A DNA stretch of 64,000 bases from Ralstonia sp. 25mfcol4.1 (lineage in GTDB: Bacteria; Pseudomonadota; Gammaproteobacteria; Burkholderiales; Burkholderiaceae), in the NCBI RefSeq assembly GCF_900104095.1, contig NZ_FNJO01000002.1:310001-374000 (forward strand). The letters run 5' to 3'. Below are positions 9,118 to 18,531 of the stretch, piece after piece (the first letter of the stretch is position 1; each line of letters begins with the position of its first letter). The notes under the pieces are model-generated. The model searched no databases. It was not told the origin of the DNA and worked only from the letters and a program-made list of their open reading frames with translations. Made by a program: the position numbers and the translations under genes.

Positions 9118-9906
9118 ATGAAAATCCGCATCCTGAGTGATCTCCACATCGAACACCACATGCCGGAGGATGTCCCCGGCTGCAGTGCGGATCTGACGAT
9201 CCTGGCCGGCGACATCGCCAACGGCCGCGACGGTATCGACTGGGCCGCCCGTACGTTCGCGGGCCCCGTGCTGTATGTCCCCGGCAACCACGAATACTAC
9301 GAAAGCGCGTTCGATCCCGTGGACCGACAGATGGCCGAAGGCGCCGCCGCGTCCGGCAATGTAACGCTGCTCAATGGCGCGGTGGCGGAATTTTCGGACG
9401 CCCCGGGCGGCCCGGTGAGGATAATCGGCACCACGTGGTGGACCGACTATGCGCTGTACGGCGAGAACCGCATCGACGAGGCCATGGCCGCCTGCGCCAA
9501 GGTGATGGTCGACCACCGGCTGATCGCCACCGCTGGCGACGACGGCCTGCTCCGCCCGTACACGCCGGCCGACGCCCTGGCGCGCCACCAGGCGGCCACG
9601 GCCTGGCTGGCCGACACGCTGGCGCAGCCCTTCGACGGGAAGACCGTCGTGGTCACCCACCACGGCCCCGACCTCGGCAGCCTCGATGCGCGCTACGCCC
9701 ACGACATCGTCTCCGCCGGCTTTATCTCACGGCGTCCCGACCTCGTGGCCCAGGCCGATCTCTGGATCCACGGCCACACGCACACCAGCTTCGATTACTG
9801 GATCGACGACACGCGCGTGGTCTGCAACCCGCGCGGCTATATCTCGCGCAGAACCGGCGTACCCGAGAACGCCATGTTCGACTGGGCCAAGGTCGTCGAA
9901 GTCTGA
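9118..9906 (+). CDS. calcineurin-like metallophosphoesterase
   Basis: A 262-residue cytoplasmic enzyme, no signal peptide. It shows the metal-binding motifs of the family in order: LSDLHIE (D-x-H), LAGDIANG (GD), YVPGNHEYY (GNHE), THHGPD and WIHGHTHTS (GHxH). The family hydrolyses phosphoester bonds using two metal ions; the substrate cannot be read from sequence. The start is ATG 9118, after a G-run (acgggggg). It stands alone between the Tad terminator and the T6SS remnant, and its codon use matches the core genes. Confidence 0.88.
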   Translation: MKIRILSDLHIEHHMPEDVPGCSADLTILAGDIANGRDGIDWAARTFAGPVLYVPGNHEYYESAFDPVDRQMAEGAAASGNVTLLNGAVAEFSDAPGGPVRIIGTTWWTDYALYGENRIDEAMAACAKVMVDHRLIATAGDDGLLRPYTPADALARHQAATAWLADTLAQPFDGKTVVVTHHGPDLGSLDARYAHDIVSAGFISRRPDLVAQADLWIHGHTHTSFDYWIDDTRVVCNPRGYISRRTGVPENAMFDWAKVVEV

Positions 9907-10120
9907 GGCGGCTCCGGGCTTTTCTGAGCGACAAATTCGCCGGCCCTGCCTATACGGCGGCCCGATCACAGGTCTCGTTCAGCACGCACAATTGTCAATC
10001 GCAACGCGGCGATTGTGACGACAGGTTGCGTCGGATTAGTTCGCTGCCGATTCGTTGACGCGCTCGGCAATAAGTCGGTGTAGCGTGCCACGCACAGCAA
10101 ACAGCGCGTGGCGTAAACCG

Positions 10121-11365
10121 ATGATCGACAAAGACGCTCTGGTATCCGGCGGGCAGTGGTTTCTCCAGAATGCAGGGCGGCCCACCTACCGCCTCGAAGT
10201 CCCCGCCGCCCCCACCGCCATCGCACTGTCGGTGGTCTCGTTCAAGGCCGTCGAGACACTCGGCAAGCCTTACCGGGTCACCGTCCAGCTGACCCATCCG
10301 CTGGAACTCGACCGTGCCGACTACCTGAATCGTCCGGCGACCTTCGTCATCGACCCCTGCGATGGCAGCGAGCCGCGCCGTTTTGCCGGCTGGATTCCGG
10401 CGTTCTCGAAGACTCGCCAGACGCGCGACTTCCATGGCTACGAGATGGTCGTGGAACCGCCGGTGACACGCCTGCGGCTGACACCACGCAGCCGCGTCTA
10501 TCAGCACAAGACCGCGCCGCAGATCATCGAGGCGATCCTGCGCAGCCACGAACTCGAAGGCCATCAGTTCGCTTTTCGGCTACGGCGCGAGTATCCCGAG
10601 CACAAGTTCCGCCTGCAGTACCAGATGTCCGACTGGGATTACGTGCGCCTGCTGATGGAGCAGGAAGGCATGTATTGCTACTTCGCGCCGGGGAAATTTG
10701 GCGAAATTGTGGTGTTCGGTGACGACATCGACCATTACATCTATCAGCCCGAACTGCGGGTGCCCTATCGCGAGACGGCAGGGCTGGAGTCAGGCACCGA
10801 AGCCGTCTTTTCGATGCGTACCAATACGAAAACCGTCGCCAGATCGGTCCTGGCATCGGACTACAACCCGGCCCACGCCTACGAGCGGCTCATGGCCGAC
10901 GCCAACATCGCATACAAGGATCGGACGACTTATGGCGAGCCATACATCCATGGCACGCATCATCTGGATATGGCCGGCGCGAAGTGGGAGGCGTTGCTGC
11001 GCCACGAGGCGGCCATCGCCGGGCAGGTCGTCTATCAGGGCGAAAGCAACGTGCTGGCGTTGCGCCCGGCGCGCATCCTGCGCATGGATACGACCCTGCC
11101 GGATGCGCCGAACGGCCAGGTCATCACCGAAGTCATCCACACGGGCACCCGCGATCAGGCTTATCGGAATACCTATCAGGCGATTCCGTCGGACCGGCGC
11201 TTCCGCCTGCCGGTCGACGAAGCCAAATGGCCGCGCATCGCCGGCACGCTGAGCGGTCGCGTTACCACGCCGGGCCAATACAAGTATGCCTACCTGACGC
11301 AGGACGGGCACTACACCGTCCACTTCGATCTCGACTCATTGTGCCGACTCGTATCCGACGTTTGA
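10121..11365 (+). pseudogene. vgrG: truncated vgrG (T6SS spike protein), N-terminal base only
   Basis: A 414-residue reading frame matching the N-terminal gp27/gp44-like part of type VI secretion VgrG (Rhs/VgrG family): YQHKTAPQIIEAILRSHEL, DWDYVRLLMEQEGMYCYF and VITEVIHTG are typical. Whole VgrG proteins run to 600-900 residues, with a gp5-like OB fold and a beta-helical spike. Here homology stops at about base 11335, just after YTVHFDLD, and the frame ends within ten codons in sequence that belongs to the start of a repeat unit. The start is ATG 10121; the frame is open a little upstream. It cannot make a spike, so it is most likely a remnant left by a deletion. Confidence 0.85.
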
Positions 11366-11377
11366 ACAGGAGTCCGC

Positions 11378-12277
11378 ATGAGCAGCTCGACGACTATGGC
11401 CATCGGCCGTCATTTGGTAGATGTGCCCGACAATGCCGTGATTGTTCCTCAGTGGAGATTCAATAACAACCCACTCGCATTTCGCGACGACATTCGTACA
11501 GATGTGGCGTATGACGCCATGATCCACCAACGTGAGCAGGCCCTGCGTGCTGCCCCACACGAGCAATACGGCAGTCTGTTCGTTCAACGAGTGGACCACT
11601 CGGCCCATCGCGGCGTGACATTGGTTTCCTGGAATCGTCCGGGCGGCACGATCATGTACCAGTTCGACTCATACTTCCGCATTGGGGGCCGGACATTGTC
11701 GTATCTGATGAGAGTGTCGAACGACCGTCGCGACTCTCAGCTGAAGCTTTGCGCGGAGATTGCCGATAGGTTGCGGCCGGTGGATGGCGCGTCGGTGCCC
11801 CGGCGAAAAGGCTTCGTGGCGGGCAGCGTCATATTGGAAGACACCCGATTCAACCGCGAAAGCTGGTCCCTGACCATCAAGCTCCCCAACAAGCCCGACG
11901 CATGGATCCAGGTGTCGGCCTTCGCTCAATATCGCGTAGAGCCCAGCCTGCGCAAGCGGGCCGGCGGCTTGCTGACCAGCTTGCTAGGCTCCATTGCCGG
12001 GATGCATCAACTGCGCAACCGTGCGCGGCCCGTTGGCCCCATCGAGGCCGACGAGATCCTCATCGCGGGGACGGAGAAGGGAAAGCGGCTATACGCCTTC
12101 AAATGGGAAGCCTCCGGCAAAGCGCATTCGCTCGCGGAGCCACAGCTGAATGCCGAGCTCGACGTCATCGAGAGCGTCTACAAAACCAATAACGAATCAT
12201 TCTCCAGCGACGAGGAAGCCCTGGAGTTATGGGACAGGCTGATCGATTCCATCCGCCTGCGACCCGGAGCCGTCTGA
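11378..12277 (+). CDS. Tli4-like T6SS immunity protein, copy A
   Basis: A 299-residue protein with ribosome site aacaggag before ATG 11378. It begins IGRHLVDVPDNA, the opening pattern of Tle-cognate immunity proteins (Tli4 family). The later half has RRKGFVAGSVILEDTRFNRE, a PNKPDAWIQV stretch, and ADEILIAGTEKGKRLYAFKW, consistent with the Tli4 C-terminal domain. Tli4 proteins protect against T6SS phospholipase effectors. No signal peptide is visible, although Tle-type toxins act in the periplasm, so the copy may lack its export signal or its family role may differ. Placement after a vgrG fragment supports a T6SS origin. Confidence 0.68.
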   Translation: MSSSTTMAIGRHLVDVPDNAVIVPQWRFNNNPLAFRDDIRTDVAYDAMIHQREQALRAAPHEQYGSLFVQRVDHSAHRGVTLVSWNRPGGTIMYQFDSYFRIGGRTLSYLMRVSNDRRDSQLKLCAEIADRLRPVDGASVPRRKGFVAGSVILEDTRFNRESWSLTIKLPNKPDAWIQVSAFAQYRVEPSLRKRAGGLLTSLLGSIAGMHQLRNRARPVGPIEADEILIAGTEKGKRLYAFKWEASGKAHSLAEPQLNAELDVIESVYKTNNESFSSDEEALELWDRLIDSIRLRPGAV

Positions 12278-12279
12278 TC

Positions 12280-12437
12280 ATGGATACAGCCCAGCCCGTG
12301 ACACCCACGACAAAAGCGAACCGCTCACGCCGGCGGGTGCTGCTCGCACTTGCCTCGGCTCCCCTGCTTCCCAACGCCGGCATTGCGCAGGCCGGCGTGT
12401 GGCAACGGCACGCTGCCGTATCGACCGGCACGGCAAT
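12280..12437 (+). pseudogene. 5' fragment of a signal-bearing gene, copy A
   Basis: A reading frame starting at ATG 12280, two bases after the stop of immunity copy A. It codes for about 50 residues: a basic, Tat-like or membrane-anchor leader (ANRSRRRVLLALASAPLLP) and then GVWQRHAAVSTGTA. The match to the second copy ends at about 12437; after that the frame runs into unrelated sequence and finally through the next immunity gene in a wrong frame (stop near 12717). The leader resembles the N-terminal anchor seen on some T6SS immunity proteins, but the rest of the gene is gone. Confidence 0.6.
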
Positions 12438-12581
12438 CCCGGCAAAAAGAATCGCGCGTTCGGCTATGACCACCAGGATAGCTATAAGGATGAACGAGCG
12501 TTATACGCCACCCTCTACGCAATCATCAAGATCTCTCAGGACGCCCAATGGTATCCGTTGCTCGAACAGGAGTCCGCATGA
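12438..12581 (+). pseudogene. 3' remnant, probably of the cognate effector gene
   Basis: A short stretch whose frame (ending TGA 12579-12581, overlapping the ATG of immunity copy B) reads AFGYDHQDSYKDERALYATL and then IIKISQDAQWYPLLEQESA. It has normal codon use, no start of its own, and abuts the immunity gene in the usual effector-immunity order. The last few codons (YP..EQESA) are also found just before immunity copy A, at 11352-11380. I infer it is the C-terminal end of the lost effector (a Tle-type lipase would be expected), but the piece is too short to prove the family. Confidence 0.5.
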
Positions 12582-13640
12582 CCCCAAGCTGGAGAACCGT
12601 GCCCATCGGCCGACACCTCGTGGACGTGCCGGAAGATGCAACCCTCGTGCCTCAATGGAGGTACAACACCGACCCTCTAGTTTTCCGCAACGACATCCGC
12701 ACAGACATGGCGTATGACGCCATGATCAACCAGCGTGAGCAGGCCCTGCGTGCTGCTCCACACGAGCAATACGGCAGTCTGTTCGTTCAGCGAGTGGACC
12801 ATATAACCAATCGGGGCGTCACACTGGTGTCATGGAATCGGCCGGGCGGCACGATCATGTACCAATTCGACTCATACTTCCGCATTGGCGGCCGGACAGT
12901 AGCCTATCTCAGGAAAGTGTCGAACGACCGTCGCGACTCGCAACTGAAGCTTTGCGCGGAGATTGCCGACAAATTGCGGCCGGTGGATGGCGCATCGGTG
13001 CCCCGGCGAAAAGGCTTCGTGGCGAGCAGCATCATATTGGAAGACACCCGATTCAACCGCGAAAGCTGGTCCCTGACCATCAAGCTCCCCAACAAGCCCG
13101 ACGCATGGATCCAGGTGTCGGCCTTCGCTCAATATCGCGTAGAGCCCAGCCTGCGCAAGCGGGCCGGCGGCTTGCTGACCAGCTTGCTAGGGTCCATTGC
13201 CGGGATGCATCAACTGCGCAACCGTGGGCGGCCCGTTGGCCCCATCGAGGCCGACGAGATCCTCATCGCGGGGACGGAGAAGGGAAAGCGGCTCTACGCC
13301 TTCAAATGGGAAGCCTCCGGCAAAGCGCATTCGCTCGCGGAGCCGCAGCTGAATGCCGAGCTCGACGTCATCGAAAGCGTCTACAAAACCAATAACGAAT
13401 CATTCTCCAGCGACGAGGAAGCCCTGGAGTTATGGGACAGGCTGATCGATTCCATCCGCCTGCGACCCGGAGCCGTCTGATCATGGATACAGCCCAGCCC
13501 GTGACACCCACGACAAAAGCGAACCGCTCACGCCGGCGGGTGCTGCTCGCACTTGCCGCGGCTCCCCTACTTCCCAACGCCGGCATTGCGCGCGCCGGCG
13601 TGTGGCAACGGCACGCTGCCGTATCGACCGGCACAGCAAT
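12551..13640 (+). repeat. direct repeat unit B (Tli4-like cassette)
   Basis: Second copy of the tandem unit at 11351-12437, three bases longer because its immunity gene has one extra codon near the start. The near identity over the last two thirds suggests a recent duplication or gene conversion. Confidence 0.9.
12578..13480 (+). CDS. Tli4-like T6SS immunity protein, copy B
   Basis: A 300-residue paralogue of the gene at 11378. It shares IGRHLVDVP and is nearly identical over its last 200 residues, with only a few changes there (for example ASSII for AGSVI). The first 60 residues differ at about a third of positions (VPQWRYNTDPLVFRND against VPQWRFNNNPLAFRDD). ATG 12578 overlaps the stop of the effector remnant and uses the same aacaggag ribosome site. 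Concentrated change at the N-terminus of an immunity protein could reflect a switch in toxin specificity, or simply incomplete gene conversion. Confidence 0.68.
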   Translation: MTPSWRTVPIGRHLVDVPEDATLVPQWRYNTDPLVFRNDIRTDMAYDAMINQREQALRAAPHEQYGSLFVQRVDHITNRGVTLVSWNRPGGTIMYQFDSYFRIGGRTVAYLRKVSNDRRDSQLKLCAEIADKLRPVDGASVPRRKGFVASSIILEDTRFNRESWSLTIKLPNKPDAWIQVSAFAQYRVEPSLRKRAGGLLTSLLGSIAGMHQLRNRGRPVGPIEADEILIAGTEKGKRLYAFKWEASGKAHSLAEPQLNAELDVIESVYKTNNESFSSDEEALELWDRLIDSIRLRPGAV

Positions 13641-13722
13641 GCAATGGCTGAAGGCGGAATTGCTTTCGTCCTTACGTCAGCGGCAAGACGCTGCGCACGC
13701 GATTGCAGCCCGCGCTCACTGA
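13483..13722 (+). pseudogene. 5' fragment of a signal-bearing gene, copy B
   Basis: A 79-residue reading frame starting two bases after immunity copy B. The first 52 residues repeat the leader at 12280 (ANRSRRRVLLALAAAPLLP). The last 27 are unrelated (from MQWLKAELLSSL) and lead to a stop at 13722, just before the terminator. Like copy A it looks like the head of a gene joined to unrelated sequence. It could still be made as a short exported peptide, but I see no sign of function. Confidence 0.55.
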
Positions 13723-13730
13723 CGGCTCCA

Positions 13731-13774
13731 CAAACAAAAACCCCCGAGGGCGCGAGCCCTCGGGGGTTTTTTTT
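13731..13774. terminator. bidirectional Rho-independent terminator
   Basis: A perfect 11-bp stem (cccccgagggc / gccctcggggg) with loop gcga at 13741-13766. It has an A-run upstream (13731-13740) and eight T downstream, so it can stop transcription from both sides. It closes groESL on the minus strand and the T6SS remnant on the plus strand. Confidence 0.93.
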
Positions 13775-13811
13775 GACAGTCAGGCCGTCTGGCCCGGCAG
13801 TCCGGCGTGAT

Positions 13812-15506
<1,695 letters not shown>

Positions 15507-15543
15507 TCAGGAATCTGGGTGTGTCTGGAAGGACGGGCGTCGA

Positions 15544-15834
15544 TTACTTGTTGACGACAGCCATGATGTCTTCTTCGCGCATGACCAGCAGCTCCTGGCC
15601 ATCCACCTTCACGCCCTGGCCGGCATACTTGCCGAACAGCACGCGGTCGCCCACCTTCACGTCGAGGGCAATGTTGTTGCCCTTGTCATCCTTCTTGCCC
15701 GGGCCAATGGCGAGCACTTCGCCTTGATCCGGCTTTTCGGCTGCATTGTCGGGAATCACGATGCCGGAAGCGGTCTTCGTTTCATTGTCCAGACGCTTCA
15801 CGATCACACGGTCGTGCAGAGGACGCAGGTTCAT
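15544..15834 (-). CDS. groS: co-chaperonin GroES
   Basis: The 96-residue Gro[16 protein letters not shown] start, mobile loop around [12 protein letters not shown], and [11 protein letters not shown] before the end. It caps the GroEL ring. I chose ATG 15834 rather than an upstream in-frame codon at 15852, because MNLRPLHDR is the conserved family start. It is the first gene of the groESL operon, with promoter and CIRCE operator about 130-180 bases upstream. Confidence 0.98.
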
Positions 15835-15963
15835 ACGGACTCCTAAATACAAAAAAAGTGAGTTTTAATTCACAAAACAGCCGTTATCAGGGGTGCACGG
15901 CACCGGGTTGGCAACGGCCATCAGGTTTTTGGGTATACCGCAGGGGCGGGCGCCAACTGGCTG

Positions 15964-15990
15964 TTAGCACTCTCCCCCAGCGAGTGCTAA
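15964..15990 (-). promoter_or_regulatory. CIRCE operator (HrcA binding site) of groESL
   Basis: A perfect CIRCE element, TTAGCACTC-N9-GAGTGCTAA, with no mismatch to the consensus. It starts right after the -10 box of the groESL promoter, so bound HrcA would block transcription start. HrcA represses chaperonin genes until heat stress releases it. Confidence 0.96.
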
Positions 15991-16018
15991 TTATAGGGAC
16001 GGGGTATTTCGTTTTCAA
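15990..16018 (-). promoter_or_regulatory. sigma-70 promoter of groESL
   Basis: On the minus strand, TTGAAA (16018-16013), exactly 17 bases, then a perfect TATAAT (15995-15990). The last base of the -10 box is the first of the CIRCE element. A sigma-32 pattern (CTTGAAA then CCCCAT at normal spacing) is only half present: CTTGAAA is there, but CCCCGT comes after just eight bases. Confidence 0.88.
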
Positions 16019-16184
16019 GACGCGGGCTGAATGGGGGTTTTCCCGTACCCGGTGGTTTTTTTCCTCTCTCGGCGCCAGATCGCCACTTTCTGGCCGCATC
16101 CCCTGACAATGTCCACGAAAAGTCCCGCTGCGACGTTGGCAGACGGGTTCTCCACCGTTGTCCGCCCTTACCGAATTGACCGTC

Positions 16185-18512
16185 ATGTTTCGCCAACCCA
16201 TTGCGCCGCACCGCGCCCCGCCGGGGTGGGCTGTCCTGTTCGGTCTGTTCCTGGTCGGTTTGTTGTCCTGGCAGCACGTCCATGCGGCATGCGGCGCCGA
16301 CCCGGCCAATGGGCTCGATGGCGCCAATGGCGTCCCGGCGGCCCGGCCGCGCATCGGCCTGGTGCTGTCCGGCGGCGGCGCGCGCGGCTACGCCCATATC
16401 GGGGTGCTCAAGGCGCTGGAGCGGATGCATGTTCCCGTGGATTGCATTGCCGCGACCAGCATGGGGGCCGTGGTCGGCGGGCTGTACGCGAGCGGCATCG
16501 GCGCCGACGAGCTGGAAACCCGGCTGTCCCGGGTCAACCTCAGCGACATCGTGTTCGACCGCAACGAGCGCGCGCAACTGCCGCAGACGCTCCGGGAGGA
16601 CAGCTTCCAGTATCCGATCGGCATTTCGGCGGGGCTTGGCAAGGATGGCGTCAAGCTGCCGATTGGCCTGGTGCAGGGCAACAAGCTGCTGACGCTGCTG
16701 CAGGACTGGACGTCGGCCTGGCCCGGCGACATCGACTTCAATACCCTGCCCGTGCCGTTCCGCACGATCGCCACCGATCTTGGCACCGGCGCGCCCGTGG
16801 TGCTGGACCACGGCTCACTGCCCCGCGCGATCCGCGCCAGCGCCGCCGTGCCCGGCCTGTTCGCGCCGTTCGCGGTGGACGGGCGCACGCTGGTCGATGG
16901 CGGGCTGGTCAGCAACCTGCCGGTACAGATGGCGCGCGACATGGGCGCCGACATCGTGATCGCCGTCAACGTGGCCACGCCGCTGGACGATCCGGCCACG
17001 CTGGACTCCCCCGCGGCCGTCACCCAGCAGATGGTGACGATCCTGACCAACCAGAACGTGGCAGCGCAAAAGGCGCTGCTGGGCCCGCGCGACGTGCTCC
17101 TGGAGCCCGATCTGGGCAAGCTGTCCTTCACCGATTTCTCGCACGCCGGCGACGGTATCGGGCTGGGCTATGCCGCAGCCGGCGCCATTGCGCCCCGGCT
17201 GGCCGGGCTGGCCCTGCCGCGCGAGGCCTGGGACCAGTACATCGCGTCGCGAGCCACGCACGTTGCCACCGCGGAACTCCGCCGTGTCGACGCGATCGAG
17301 GTCCACACCTCGGGCCGCATTCCAGCGTCGTACGTGCGCCGGTACCTGCGTGTGCGCGAGGGCGACCGCTACGACACGGCCGCCGTCAACCACGACCTGA
17401 CCCAGTTGTCGACCAGTGGCGATTTCGAGAGCGTGACGCAGGAACTGGTGACCGAGAATGGCCGCTCGGTGCTCAAGGTCGATGCGCACGAAAAGTCATG
17501 GGGCCCGCAGTTCCTGCTGTTCGGCTTCGGCCTGTCCACCACGTTCGACGGCAAGGGCGCCTTCAACCTGCAGCTCGGCCACCGCTACCCGTGGCTCACG
17601 CAGGGCGGGCTCGAATGGCGCAACGACATCGTGCTGGGCAGCAACCAGGCGAAATGGCATACCGAACTGCGCCAGCCCGTATTCGACCGGCTGGGCTTCT
17701 ATATCGCGCCCTATCTGGAATATGCCCGCAAGCACGTGGACATCTATCCGGACAACGGCGACAAGCGCAATGCCACGCCGCTGACCGCCGTGCGCGTGGA
17801 CACCGCCCAGGCCGGCATCGACTTCGGCCTGCCGATTGGCCGCCTGGGCGAGTTCCGCCTCGGCGCGAACTATCAGCAGGTGCGCTATGACTCCGACTAC
17901 CTGCTGGCCGGCGCGCCCAACGGCCGGTTCAGTGCCCGGGTGCGCCAGCCGGTGGTGCGCGCCCAGTTGACCATCGACCAGCTCGACGACCCGCTCTTCC
18001 CGCGCAAGGGCTATTACCTGTACGCGGTCAACCAGCTGTCGTTCGGCGGCGCCGACAACAGCTTCGACGACGTCCACGCCAAGGCGCTGTGGGCCGGCAG
18101 CTACGGCCGCCACACGCTGAACCTCGCCGCCGAAGGTGCCATGACGTACAACGACCACCGCTCGAACAACAGCGTCAGCGGCGGCCTGGGCTTCACGCTG
18201 GGCGGCTTCCAGCGGCTGTCCGCCTATGCGCCGGACCAGTTCTCGGGCAACTACCTGCTGTATGGGCGGCTGACCTATCTGAACGAACTGCGTGAGTTCA
18301 CGCTGCCCGGGCTGCGCAGCACGGTCTTCGGCACCAGCCTCGAAATCGGCGATGTCTGGCTACGACGACGCAACTTCGGCAGCGGCCCGTACAAGTCCAG
18401 CGCCAGCGCGTTCATCGGGGGAAACAGTGTGATCGGGCCGCTCTACTTCGGCTTCGCGGCGGCCCCGGCGGGCGTCTGGAACATCTACCTGCAGCTGGGC
18501 CGCGTGTTCTGA
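16185..18512 (+). CDS. patatin-like phospholipase with outer-membrane barrel (PlpD-like, type Vd)
   Basis: A 775-residue protein with a signal peptide (hydrophobic AVLFGLFLVGLLSW, cut after HVHA). The patatin domain has the oxyanion loop GGGARG at about residue 63, the nucleophile in ATSMGAV (Ser 92), and the catalytic Asp in VDGGLVSN (about Asp 238). After it come a POTRA-like domain (about 360-430) and a BamA/Omp85-type barrel ending in IYLQLGRVF, an aromatic end as in outer-membrane proteins. PlpD-type proteins carry their lipase to the surface by their own barrel. ATG 16185 is preferred to an in-frame TTG at 16158. It is divergent from groESL. Confidence 0.88.
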   Translation: MFRQPIAPHRAPPGWAVLFGLFLVGLLSWQHVHAACGADPANGLDGANGVPAARPRIGLVLSGGGARGYAHIGVLKALERMHVPVDCIAATSMGAVVGGLYASGIGADELETRLSRVNLSDIVFDRNERAQLPQTLREDSFQYPIGISAGLGKDGVKLPIGLVQGNKLLTLLQDWTSAWPGDIDFNTLPVPFRTIATDLGTGAPVVLDHGSLPRAIRASAAVPGLFAPFAVDGRTLVDGGLVSNLPVQMARDMGADIVIAVNVATPLDDPATLDSPAAVTQQMVTILTNQNVAAQKALLGPRDVLLEPDLGKLSFTDFSHAGDGIGLGYAAAGAIAPRLAGLALPREAWDQYIASRATHVATAELRRVDAIEVHTSGRIPASYVRRYLRVREGDRYDTAAVNHDLTQLSTSGDFESVTQELVTENGRSVLKVDAHEKSWGPQFLLFGFGLSTTFDGKGAFNLQLGHRYPWLTQGGLEWRNDIVLGSNQAKWHTELRQPVFDRLGFYIAPYLEYARKHVDIYPDNGDKRNATPLTAVRVDTAQAGIDFGLPIGRLGEFRLGANYQQVRYDSDYLLAGAPNGRFSARVRQPVVRAQLTIDQLDDPLFPRKGYYLYAVNQLSFGGADNSFDDVHAKALWAGSYGRHTLNLAAEGAMTYNDHRSNNSVSGGLGFTLGGFQRLSAYAPDQFSGNYLLYGRLTYLNELREFTLPGLRSTVFGTSLEIGDVWLRRRNFGSGPYKSSASAFIGGNSVIGPLYFGFAAAPAGVWNIYLQLGRVF

Positions 18513-18531
18513 CGGGCGCCGGCCGGCGGGT

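Larger units (their letters stand above)
11351..12437 (+). repeat. direct repeat unit A (Tli4-like cassette)
   Basis: First copy of a tandem repeat of about 1.09 kb, whose second copy is at 12551-13640. The unit runs from gtatccg just before a Tli4-like gene, through that gene, to about 50 codons of a following reading frame. The two copies are almost identical from about the middle of the immunity gene onward and differ more in its first 60 codons. They are separated by 113 bases of unique sequence. Confidence 0.9.

Noticed and set aside
12280..12717. Single 145-residue protein from ATG 12280
   Set aside because: Only the first ~50 codons match the second repeat copy; the rest reads out of frame through the effector remnant and immunity copy B.
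16013..16019. Sigma-32 heat-shock promoter for groESL
   Set aside because: CTTGAAA is present, but CCCCGT follows after only 8 bases instead of about 13-15; the sigma-70 reading with 17-bp spacing is better.
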